A stretch of DNA of 47,055 bases from NCBI GenBank assembly GCA_003214295.1, contig QCLV01000010.1:1-47055 (forward strand), read 5' to 3'. Every line of letters begins with the position of its first letter. The stretch's first letter is position 1. Below, piece by piece: positions 27,414 to 34,980 of the stretch. Origin of the DNA: Prochlorococcus sp. AG-418-F08 (GTDB lineage Bacteria; Cyanobacteriota; Cyanobacteriia; PCC-6307; Cyanobiaceae). Both the position numbers and the translations under genes were made by a program. A model generated the notes under the pieces. The model saw only the letters and a program-made list of their open reading frames with translations, searched no databases and was not told the origin of the DNA.

Positions 27414-28058
27414 ATGCCTTTTGCAAATAATCAAAGAATTACCCGTAGACGTAGTTCCGCTGGCCCTACACCTCCAAAAAGACCAATAGGTAATAATTCT
27501 GATATTAATAATAGACAGTCTCAAGGTCCAAGACCTACTTTTTTGACGCTAAGGGATCATGGAAAAATTTTTGTCGCAGATTTACCTAATTTGTCTGACG
27601 GTCAATTAGCACATATTAGTAAAGAAGCTAATGAAGTTTTAAATAGTTTAGAAAAAAGGCTTAGTGATCTTGAAAATGTGCCAAGTGATAATAATCCTGA
27701 AAACGATACACTTATAAAAGCTTCTACCAAAAGAGATGTTACGCTTAGATTTATTAAATCTATAGAAGAAGAACAAGACCATAGAAAGAATAATCCTGCT
27801 TTGAGAGATGCTGCTTCTGAATCTTTACCGAGAACTTTTCTTGAGGTTGCTAGACATAGATTGCCAGGAGCAACTTTTGATTCATTATTGCGAGAGGCTC
27901 TCGAAGCATGTGCAGTTGATGAGAGTGCTGAAGAAAATCAAATTGTTGATGAGCCTAAAGAAACTGTAAAAATAATGGATATACCCTCTTCCAACACAAA
28001 TGCTTCACTTGTTGTTAGCATCGATTCAAGTAACGAATCTAACAATGGCTCTATTTAA
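27414..28058 (+). CDS. hypothetical protein with basic N-terminus
   Basis: I recognise no named domain in these 214 residues. The N-terminal 45 residues are basic, Ser/Pro/Asn-rich and probably disordered (ITRRRSSAGPTPPKRP). The middle is a charged helical region (SDGQLAHISKEANEVLNSLEKRLSDLE) and a second helical block with PRTFLEVARHRLPGATFDSLLREALEAC. The tail is acidic to polar. The basic N-terminus could bind nucleic acid, which is speculation. The next small gene starts inside its last 14 bases, so the two are probably translationally coupled. Confidence 0.75.
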   Translation: MPFANNQRITRRRSSAGPTPPKRPIGNNSDINNRQSQGPRPTFLTLRDHGKIFVADLPNLSDGQLAHISKEANEVLNSLEKRLSDLENVPSDNNPENDTLIKASTKRDVTLRFIKSIEEEQDHRKNNPALRDAASESLPRTFLEVARHRLPGATFDSLLREALEACAVDESAEENQIVDEPKETVKIMDIPSSNTNASLVVSIDSSNESNNGSI

Positions 28059-28212
28059 TTCAGCACAAGAGTTACTAAGTTTAGAGGATCAAAATAATTC
28101 AAAAATAAACCTTCCTACCGAGAAAGATCCTATTTTATGTAATCATTGCAAAAGGACTGCATCAAATGGCGTTAGATGTTTAGGAATGTGTGTAGCAGAT
28201 AATGATTACTAA
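28045..28212 (+). CDS. small four-cysteine (zinc-finger-like) protein
   Basis: This 55-residue protein starts at the ATG at 28045, overlapping the previous gene by 14 bases in another frame. Further-upstream in-frame starts would give an unlikely hydrophobic extension. The C-terminal half carries CNHCKRTASNGVRCLGMC, a CX2CX9CX3C pattern that could bind zinc or a cluster. The N-terminal half is polar and helical. No function is known to me. The overlap suggests it is produced together with the protein encoded before it. Confidence 0.65.
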   Translation: MALFNSAQELLSLEDQNNSKINLPTEKDPILCNHCKRTASNGVRCLGMCVADNDY

Positions 28213-28418
28213 AATAATTCAAATTTATATATAAATAATCTGATGAAATTAATTAATCCATTTAATTTTGTTTATTAATAGATATAAGGTATTATTTATC
28301 AATAATAAAGAAAAGATTATTTTTCTATATATCAATAAGTAATTGAAACTTTATACCTTTTATTTGAAATTGAAGTTCTTCGAAAACTTTATAATTAAAT
28401 TTTTAAAAAAATTAAATA

Positions 28419-28489
28419 AGGCGGCACCCAGATTCGAACTGGGGATAAAGGATTTGCAATCCTCTGCCTTACCACTTGGCCATGCCGCC
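28419..28489 (-). tRNA. tRNA-Cys (anticodon GCA)
   Basis: On the minus strand, acceptor GGCGGCA pairs with TGCCGCC. The anticodon arm AGGATTGCAAATCCT gives GCA, the T arm contains CAGTTCGAATCTG, and the discriminator is U as expected for tRNA-Cys. CCA is not encoded. The 206-base stretch between the preceding gene and this tRNA (28213-28418) is very AT-rich and holds nothing I can name. Confidence 0.96.
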
Positions 28490-28490
28490 G

Positions 28491-28514
28491 AAAAAGATTC
28501 TATTGAGTCTTTTT
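28491..28514. terminator. bidirectional terminator-like hairpin between tRNA-Cys and the LpxB-related gene
   Basis: AAAAAGATTC-TATT-GAGTCTTTTT forms a 10-bp stem (one G-T pair) with a 4-base loop and T-runs on both strands. It sits in the 42 bases between divergently placed tRNA-Cys and the following gene. On the plus strand it would end or attenuate transcription coming from upstream, just 17 bases before the proposed GTG start. Confidence 0.4.
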
Positions 28515-28531
28515 ATGATCTTAACAGTAAG

Positions 28532-29761
28532 GTGTCTCATTCTCTATTATTTATTTGCAATGGTCATGGAGAAGATGTAATAGCATCCGAAATAATAAAA
28601 AAATTAATAAAAAAAATAAAAAATCAAAATATTGAAGTCTTGCCATTAGTAGGAAATGGAGATGTATTTAATTCCATAAATTCAAAGAATTTTCGCAAAA
28701 TAGGATATCTTAAAGAGCTGCCTAGTGGAGGTTTTAGTAATCAAAGTCTGAAGGGATTTGTGCTTGATTTGTTTGCAGGATTTTTAGTTGATAATTTAAG
28801 AAATTTTCTACTTGTAAAACAGAAGTCAAAACATAACTGCAAAATTATCGCAGTAGGCGATTTCTTGCCATTACTTTACGCTTGGTGTTCAGAATGCGAA
28901 TTTAGTTTCATTGGCACTCCTAAAAGTGATCATACTTGGAGTAGTGGCCCAGGTTGGGATTTAAGCGATATTTATCATAAGTTGAAAGGTTCTGAATGGG
29001 ATCCATGGGAAATGTTTTTAATGAAATCTCCAAGATGTAAAAATTTAATTATGAGAGATAAAATTACAGCTAATAATTTGAATAGAAAAAATATTGATGC
29101 AAAATACTTTGGTAATCCAATGATGGATTTTGTTAATGCAACAAACGAGAATATATCAAATATTATCTCTTTTAAAAGGATAATTTTATTAGTGGGAAGT
29201 AGATACCCTGAAGCTTTTAAAAATCTTGATAATTTTCTTAATTGTTTGCAAGACTTTGATTTATCAAAGGATTTGGTAATACTTTTGCCTTTGAGCATTC
29301 ATGCGAATGTGATTCAAATTCAAAGTTATTTAAATAAATATGGTTATATAAAACAGAGTAAAGTTAAATTTCTACTTGATGAAGATTCAGTGTGGAAGAA
29401 GAACCATCAATATGTAGTGATTGGAAAAGGTAAATTCAATTCATGGGCCAATATGGCAGAAGTTGGCTTGTCTAATGCAGGAACTGCTACAGAGCAAATT
29501 GCTGGCCTTGGAATTCCATCTCTTTCTCTACCGGGACCTGGACCACAATTTACAAAATCATTTGCGAAAAGGCAATCAAGATTATTGGGAGGAAGTGTTT
29601 TAGTTTGCAAGAATAAAAAAATTCTTTTAAAACGGTTAAGTTTACTTTTGAAAGGAAAAGTTGACAGGTTGGAACAAGCAAAAATTGGAAAAAAAAGAAT
29701 GGGTGAATCTGGAGCAAGTGAGAAAATCGTAGATGCTATAAGCTTTAATTTGTTATCTTAG
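28532..29761 (+). CDS. LpxB-related glycosyltransferase-like protein
   Basis: The protein resembles lipid-A-disaccharide synthase-related proteins of cyanobacteria and plants, a GT-B-like family of unproven reaction. Marks are the N-terminal SLLFICNGHGEDVIASEIIKKL, AVGDFLPLLYAWCSECEFSFIGT, YFGNPMMDFV and a C-terminal nucleotide-sugar-site-like stretch NAGTATEQIAGLGIPSLSLPGPGPQF. The frame is open upstream to 28343, but that part is only antisense translation of tRNA-Cys (it gives PRFELGIKDLQSSALPLGHAA). The only reasonable start is the GTG at 28532, giving about 409 residues. The acceptor lipid is unknown. Confidence 0.82.
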   Translation: MSHSLLFICNGHGEDVIASEIIKKLIKKIKNQNIEVLPLVGNGDVFNSINSKNFRKIGYLKELPSGGFSNQSLKGFVLDLFAGFLVDNLRNFLLVKQKSKHNCKIIAVGDFLPLLYAWCSECEFSFIGTPKSDHTWSSGPGWDLSDIYHKLKGSEWDPWEMFLMKSPRCKNLIMRDKITANNLNRKNIDAKYFGNPMMDFVNATNENISNIISFKRIILLVGSRYPEAFKNLDNFLNCLQDFDLSKDLVILLPLSIHANVIQIQSYLNKYGYIKQSKVKFLLDEDSVWKKNHQYVVIGKGKFNSWANMAEVGLSNAGTATEQIAGLGIPSLSLPGPGPQFTKSFAKRQSRLLGGSVLVCKNKKILLKRLSLLLKGKVDRLEQAKIGKKRMGESGASEKIVDAISFNLLS

Positions 29762-29796
29762 TAAATGGCACTAGCTTATTAATTATTTATTCTTTT

Positions 29797-30063
29797 ATGT
29801 ATCCAATAAATGATCGGCAATATCTAAAAATTTGTGCAGAGATTGCGAAACTTATGAGTATAAGCTTATCTTCTGCCAAGAAGAAAGTAGAAATTCAAAT
29901 TGCAAAAGAAGGCTCGAAAACTATTCAAGAAAAAATACAAGTTGCGCAAAATGTCTTAAAAAGTTGTGAAAAAAATGATGGAGATAAATTAAGTTCTTCG
30001 GAAATACTTGATAAGCTTATGGAAACTCTTGAAGGTGAAGATAATTTTTTAACTGAAGATTGA
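29797..30063 (+). CDS. small hypothetical protein
   Basis: This 88-residue, charged and probably all-helical protein (MSISLSSAKKKVEIQIAKEG; EKIQVAQNVLKSCEKN) has an acidic C-terminal tail. It has no cysteine cluster, signal or membrane segment. It follows the LpxB-related gene by 35 bases in the same direction and ends three bases before the convergent RNase D-like gene. I do not recognise a family. Confidence 0.65.
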   Translation: MYPINDRQYLKICAEIAKLMSISLSSAKKKVEIQIAKEGSKTIQEKIQVAQNVLKSCEKNDGDKLSSSEILDKLMETLEGEDNFLTED

Positions 30064-30066
30064 TTC

Positions 30067-30702
30067 TTAATGTTCAAATATATTTGAAAATTTTAGTATG
30101 TCTAAATCAGCATATACAGAAACTGTCTCGAAACATTTTTGAGCTAATTCGTATCTATTTTCTCTTTCTAAGATAACTTTTAATTTATGCATAGCTTCAA
30201 TTAAATATCTGACATCATTTGCTGCATAATCTAATTGATCTTTTGTTAGATCATCGTTGCTACCCCAATCACTACTTTGCGAGCTTTTGTCCAGTTCTAT
30301 ACCTAATAATTCATTAATTAAATCCTTTAAACCGTGTTTATTTGTATAAGTTCTTGCCAACTTACTAGCAATTTTTGTACAAAAAATATTTTTTGTATTA
30401 ATTTCAAGATTGCATTTTAGAGCTGCCACATCAAATCTCGCATAGTGAAATATTTTAGTAATTTTGTCATCTTCAAGAAGCGCTTTTAAATGAGGTGAAA
30501 AAGATGTATTAAGTTCGATTTTTATACAAGATGTCCTTTTAAATTCATCGCATATTTGTACTAAACAGAGTCTATCTCTTCCATGAATTAAACCCATTGC
30601 TTCAGTGTCAATAGCTAGGAAGGATGATTTTCTATAAAGATTGTATAAATCTGCTGTTAAATCGTTATAAAGAAGATCAATATTTTTATTTTCAATAGTC
30701 AT
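30067..30702 (-). CDS. RNase D-like 3'-5' exonuclease
   Basis: The 211-residue protein is a stand-alone DEDD exonuclease domain. The first acidic pair is in FLAIDTEAMGL (D, E), the second Asp is in FHYARFDVAALK, and the last motif is DQLDYAANDVRYLIEAM (DEDDy, YxxxD). It lacks the HRDC domain of full-length RNase D, as is common in cyanobacteria. It probably trims 3' ends of tRNA precursors or other structured RNAs. Confidence 0.9.
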   Translation of the reverse strand: MTIENKNIDLLYNDLTADLYNLYRKSSFLAIDTEAMGLIHGRDRLCLVQICDEFKRTSCIKIELNTSFSPHLKALLEDDKITKIFHYARFDVAALKCNLEINTKNIFCTKIASKLARTYTNKHGLKDLINELLGIELDKSSQSSDWGSNDDLTKDQLDYAANDVRYLIEAMHKLKVILERENRYELAQKCFETVSVYADLDILKFSNIFEH

Positions 30703-30787
30703 TTTTAATAAGTAATTAAAGTAATTTCAGATTTAGAATATTACTTAAGATTTTATCTAATTAAGAATTTTTATCTAATAGGAATAT

Positions 30788-30816
30788 TTTACAGAATAAT
30801 TCTAAAAAATTATAAT
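30788..30816 (+). promoter_or_regulatory. sigma-70-type promoter for the CCB1-like gene
   Basis: TTTACA (30788-30793) and TATAAT (30811-30816) are separated by exactly 17 bases, giving a predicted start near 30823 and a leader of about 43 bases. This is one of the best-formed promoters in the window. It lies in the 163-base region shared with the divergent exonuclease gene. Confidence 0.55.
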
Positions 30817-30865
30817 ATGATGAAACTTTAATTTTTATTCTAGATTTACTAGAAAAATTTATTTA

Positions 30866-31423
30866 ATGTCCTATTCCTTAAATTCAACATTATTGCTAAC
30901 AATTCTCTTGGCTATAGGATTATTTTTTTTTCTTAGGGCTTCCAGTAAAGATAGAACAACCATCGTTGAAATTACATCTTCTCAGCAGCCAATTAAGGTT
31001 TTAAATGGTTTATGTGAATGGCTTAATTTGAGGGGATGGAAGCAAACAGGAGGAGATTTTGAACAAAGAATTTTAATATTTAAGGGTCAAGTTGTTTCTA
31101 GTAAATTTTTAGCAATATTTTTAGGTTTTCTTGGTGGTTTTGGTTCTTGTGCGCTTGGATTAGTAATTATTCAAATATATCCTGCATTAGGTTGGTGGCC
31201 TATTCTTTTGGGATTAATTGGTGGCCCTTTGTCTGGAATTGTTTATTTTAAAAAATCAGCAAGAGAGGAGAAATTTGAATTAAGGTTGATCAACAAAAAT
31301 GAAAATGATTCAACTTTCATGAGACTAAGAGCGCATAGGGATGAATTAATCTCTCTAGAAAATGAACTTGGAGAAAAACTTCAATTGAAAAGTGACGGTT
31401 CTTTATTTAAAACACCTATTTAA
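30866..31423 (+). CDS. probable cofactor-assembly protein of complex C (CCB1-like, DUF3529)
   Basis: This 185-residue membrane protein has one hydrophobic helix at residues 8-24 ending in FFLRASSKDRT, then a soluble segment, then a paired hydrophobic region (about 80-128: FLAIFLGFLGGFGSCALGL and GWWPILLGLIGGPLSGIVYF) and a charged C-terminal domain. The pattern fits the cyanobacterial DUF3529 family annotated as CCB1, which helps attach heme ci to cytochrome b6. I rely on memory for this, so it is tentative. The neighbouring convergent gene is hemF, another heme-pathway gene. Confidence 0.55.
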   Translation: MSYSLNSTLLLTILLAIGLFFFLRASSKDRTTIVEITSSQQPIKVLNGLCEWLNLRGWKQTGGDFEQRILIFKGQVVSSKFLAIFLGFLGGFGSCALGLVIIQIYPALGWWPILLGLIGGPLSGIVYFKKSAREEKFELRLINKNENDSTFMRLRAHRDELISLENELGEKLQLKSDGSLFKTPI

Positions 31424-31450
31424 GGTACTTTAAAAAGTTATGCGATAATT

Positions 31451-32479
31451 TTAATTAAAAATATTATTCTCTATACAGAATTTCTCTAACTCTTTATCAT
31501 TTAACCAATCTTGGGGTTTTGTAAAAATTGTTGTGAGAAATTCCTCTCGAGAACCCTTTTTAGCTTTATATCCATATTCCCATCTAGCTAAAGGCGGTAA
31601 GGACATTAATATAGATTCAGTTCTGCCATTTGTTTGTAGTCCAAAAATCGTCCCTCTATCCCAAACTAAATTGAATTCGACATATCTACCTCTTCGATAT
31701 AACTGGAATTCTCTTTCATGAGAAGTATATTTTTGAGAAGCTCTGTTTTCAACAATTGGGAGATAAGAAGGTAGGAATGCTCGACCACAGTTTTCCGCTA
31801 AAGAAAATAAATTATCCCAGTTTAAATTAGTTTTGCCAATATTTTCTGAAACTTTTGATGCCTCTCCATTTTTATGATTTCCTCTATAAATATTGCCTGA
31901 ACCATCTTGATAATCATAAAAAATACCTCCTATGCCTCTAGATTCATTTCTATGCTTCAAGAAGAAATATTCATCACACCACGGTTTTAAAACTTTATGC
32001 AAATCTTTATCAATTGTCTCACAAGCTTTTTTATGCTCGTTATGAAAATTCCTCACATCAGAAAGATAAGGATAAAAAGGGGTTAAGTCTGCACCTCCAC
32101 CAAACCACCAAACAGGACCAGCTTCGAAATATCGATAATTCAAATGAACTGTAGGAATATAGGGATTCTTAGGATGTAACACCATTGAGGTGCCTGTGGC
32201 AAACCATTCATGACCTTTTGCTTCGGGTCTTTGAGAGATTATAGATTGAGGTAATTCTTTTCCCTGTACTTCTGAGAAATTTACTCCTGCTTGCTCAAAA
32301 ATAGAACCATTTTTCAATACCCTTGATCTTCCACCACCACCTTCGTCTCTTAGCCAGGATTCTTCTATAAATTTTCCTTTGCCATCTACATCTTCAAGCC
32401 CTGAACAAATTTTGTCTTGTAGAGTTAATAAGAGATTTTTAGTTTTTTCTCTCGAGTTTGTAGGAGGTTCTTTGAACAT
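31451..32479 (-). CDS. hemF: coproporphyrinogen III oxidase, oxygen-dependent
   Basis: HemF decarboxylates coproporphyrinogen III to protoporphyrinogen IX using O2, on the way to heme and chlorophyll. The 342-residue protein shows GGGRSRVL, the substrate-site [36 protein letters not shown] and [31 protein letters not shown]. It is full length for the cyanobacterial enzyme. The upstream region 32480-32637, shared with divergent mrp, shows no clear motif. Confidence 0.97.
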   Translation of the reverse strand: MFKEPPTNSREKTKNLLLTLQDKICSGLEDVDGKGKFIEESWLRDEGGGGRSRVLKNGSIFEQAGVNFSEVQGKELPQSIISQRPEAKGHEWFATGTSMVLHPKNPYIPTVHLNYRYFEAGPVWWFGGGADLTPFYPYLSDVRNFHNEHKKACETIDKDLHKVLKPWCDEYFFLKHRNESRGIGGIFYDYQDGSGNIYRGNHKNGEASKVSENIGKTNLNWDNLFSLAENCGRAFLPSYLPIVENRASQKYTSHEREFQLYRRGRYVEFNLVWDRGTIFGLQTNGRTESILMSLPPLARWEYGYKAKKGSREEFLTTIFTKPQDWLNDKELEKFCIENNIFN

Positions 32480-32637
32480 GTATTTAGAAAATCTTGAAGA
32501 AAAAAATTTTTTGGTTAATTATAAGTTTCCCTTTATAATTTCTCGTAGGGGGTCCTTATTGCCTATTATTTGATAGTTCGACATAGTTCTTAATCTTTTA
32601 AACAGTCGACTACCCTGTCAAAATATTTAAAAATTTA

Positions 32638-33708
32638 ATGACCACAATAGAAGATGCGAATTTTGCTTTACAAAAAGTTCTAGATGCTGGATCACAGAAA
32701 AATGTAATTGAATTAGCTTGGATTAAAAACGTAAGAGTAACTATACCGAGAGTAATCGTAACATTATCATTACCATCATTTGCAAATTCTCAGAGAGATA
32801 GGATTGTACAAGAGGTTAGAAAAGTACTACTGGATTTTGAAGATATTGATGATGTTCAAATAGAGATAGATAATAATCCTTCTAAAACAGAATCTCAAAA
32901 TCAAAGTAATGCTAATGAGTTACAGAAGATTGATGGAATCCGCCACATAATAGCTGTTAGTAGTGGTAAAGGTGGAGTTGGAAAAAGCACCATTGCAGTT
33001 AATCTCGCTTGTTCTTTAGCTAAATTGGGCTTAAATACTGGGTTGCTGGATGCGGATATATATGGACCTAATACTCCCTCAATGATGGGAGTTGCCGAAC
33101 AGAATCCAAAGGTCACAGACGGTAGTGGCAGTGATCAAAGGTTAATACCAATAAATAAATATGGAATTTCATTAGTATCAATGGGTTTCCTTATAGAAGA
33201 AGGTCAGCCAGTTATATGGAGAGGACCAATGCTTAATAGTATTATCCGACAATTTTTGTACCAAGTTGAATGGAATAATCTTGATTTTTTGGTTATTGAC
33301 TTGCCTCCAGGAACAGGAGACGCACAAATATCCCTTTCTCAATCTGTGCCTATTTCTGGAGCTATTGTCGTCACGACTCCTCAACAAGTATCTTTGCAAG
33401 ATGCAAGAAGAGGATTAGCAATGTTTAAACAACTCGGAGTACCTTTACTGGGAATTGTAGAAAATATGTCAGTATTTATTCCCCCGGATATGCCAAGTAA
33501 AAAATATGAAATTTTTGGTAAAGGTGGTGGACAAATATTAGCTAAAGAAAATGATTTACCATTATTAGCCCAAATTCCTATTGAAATCCCTCTCGTTGAT
33601 GAGAGCAATAAAGGTGTACCAATTTCAATAAGCCAGCCCAATAAAGAAAGTTCTGTTGTATTTGGTAATTTAGCTCAATTAATTAAGAATCAATTTGTTA
33701 ATAGTTAA
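32638..33708 (+). CDS. mrp: Mrp/NBP35-family Fe-S carrier ATPase
   Basis: The 356-residue protein has an N-terminal MIP18/DUF59 domain (residues 1-85) and a P-loop ATPase domain with the deviant Walker A SSGKGGVGKSTIAVNLA. LLDADIYGPNTPSMMG, DFLVIDLPPGTGDAQISL and TTPQQVSLQDARRGLAMF follow. Such proteins carry or insert Fe-S clusters. The CXXC pair that bridges the cluster in many homologues (after VENMS) is replaced here by VFIPPDMPSKKYEIFGKGGG, as in cyanobacterial relatives. It ends three bases before the ATG of rodA, so the two are probably co-transcribed. Confidence 0.93.
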   Translation: MTTIEDANFALQKVLDAGSQKNVIELAWIKNVRVTIPRVIVTLSLPSFANSQRDRIVQEVRKVLLDFEDIDDVQIEIDNNPSKTESQNQSNANELQKIDGIRHIIAVSSGKGGVGKSTIAVNLACSLAKLGLNTGLLDADIYGPNTPSMMGVAEQNPKVTDGSGSDQRLIPINKYGISLVSMGFLIEEGQPVIWRGPMLNSIIRQFLYQVEWNNLDFLVIDLPPGTGDAQISLSQSVPISGAIVVTTPQQVSLQDARRGLAMFKQLGVPLLGIVENMSVFIPPDMPSKKYEIFGKGGGQILAKENDLPLLAQIPIEIPLVDESNKGVPISISQPNKESSVVFGNLAQLIKNQFVNS

Positions 33709-33711
33709 TTG

Positions 33712-34980
33712 ATGTTTAGGAGAATTTCTTTATTAAATAAAAGAGGATTTTTACAAAAAAAAGACAACTTTAATAGAGGTTTTTTATTTTCTCCACTACT
33801 ACTAATTCCTTTGTCTTTGGTTATTATTTCGGGTTTATCAATAAAAAGTATTCAGGCAGATTTAACTGCATCGAATTATTTAAGTCATGTCTTGACTGGT
33901 TTTTTTGGTTATTTTTTGGCATTTTTTATTTCTTACATACCTTTAGAGAGAATTAGAAAGTATTTGATTCCATTCTATTTTTTTACTTTAATATCCTTAG
34001 TTCTAATTTATTTTTTTGGCATCTCAGTTTCCGGAGCTCAAAGATGGCTAAATTTTGGTATCTTTTCTTTTCAGCCTTCAGAAGTTGCTAAATTAAGCAC
34101 AATATTAACTCTTGCTTTAGTACTAGACAGAAAAATAATTTTAAAAATAAGAGATTTAATATCTCCTTTATTAGTAGTAATTATTCCTTGGTTATTAATT
34201 TTTTTTCAACCTGACTTAGGGACCTCTTTAGTCTTGTTATTTTTGACATGTGTGATGCTTTATTGGTCGCAAATGCCTATAGAGTGGCTTTTGATGTTAG
34301 TGTTTTGTATTTTCACTTCGATATTATATTTAACCTTTCCAAATGTTCTTATTTTCTGGATTCCATTTATAGGATATCTTGCCTATAGATCTTCGACAAA
34401 GAAAATTATTTTTTCTGTTCTAGCTATTTCGTTCCATTTATTAGTGGCAAAATTGACACCAATTTTGTGGCAATATGGCTTAAAAGAATATCAAAAAGAT
34501 AGATTAGTTTTATTTTTAGATCCAAATAGAGATCCACTAGGTGGTGGATATCATTTGATACAGAGTAAAATTGCAATTGGTTCTGGAGGGTTGTTTGGGA
34601 CAGGCTTATTACAAGGTAAACTTACAAATTTGCAATTTATACCGGAACAACATACTGATTTTATATTTAGTGCTTTAGGAGAAGAATTGGGTTTTGTGGG
34701 GTGCATAATAGTTTTATTTTTGTTCTTTTTTTTGATTAAAAAAATTATTAATACTGCAACAAATGCTAGGACTAACTTTGAATCACTTATTGTTATTGGA
34801 ATAGCCTCAACTTTTTTGTTCCAAATAATTATTAACATAAATATGACTATTGGATTAGGACCAGTTACTGGAATACCTCTTCCTTTTATGAGCTATGGTA
34901 GAACTTCATTAGTGACTAATTTTATATCTATTGGATTTGTTTTATCTATATTGAAACGTTCTAGATCACTAAGAAGTTGA
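33712..34980 (+). CDS. rodA: SEDS-family peptidoglycan polymerase RodA
   Basis: RodA polymerises glycan strands for cell elongation together with a class B penicillin-binding protein. The roughly 422-residue polytopic protein has about ten membrane segments. SEDS marks are SGAQRWLNFGIFSFQPSEVAKL, FFQPDLGTSLVLLFL, LTNLQFIPEQHTDFIFSALGEELGFVG and the C-terminal GIPLPFMSYGRTSLV. The ATG at 33712 is preferred over the TTG just before it. Its stop overlaps the start of the next gene by one base. A RodA rather than FtsW assignment rests on the overall pattern. Confidence 0.9.
   Translation: MFRRISLLNKRGFLQKKDNFNRGFLFSPLLLIPLSLVIISGLSIKSIQADLTASNYLSHVLTGFFGYFLAFFISYIPLERIRKYLIPFYFFTLISLVLIYFFGISVSGAQRWLNFGIFSFQPSEVAKLSTILTLALVLDRKIILKIRDLISPLLVVIIPWLLIFFQPDLGTSLVLLFLTCVMLYWSQMPIEWLLMLVFCIFTSILYLTFPNVLIFWIPFIGYLAYRSSTKKIIFSVLAISFHLLVAKLTPILWQYGLKEYQKDRLVLFLDPNRDPLGGGYHLIQSKIAIGSGGLFGTGLLQGKLTNLQFIPEQHTDFIFSALGEELGFVGCIIVLFLFFFLIKKIINTATNARTNFESLIVIGIASTFLFQIIININMTIGLGPVTGIPLPFMSYGRTSLVTNFISIGFVLSILKRSRSLRS

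Noticed and set aside
28343..28531. N-terminal extension of the LpxB-related frame
   Set aside because: It is antisense translation of tRNA-Cys plus AT-rich spacer. The PRFELG...LPLGHAA string is a known artefact of tRNA genes.
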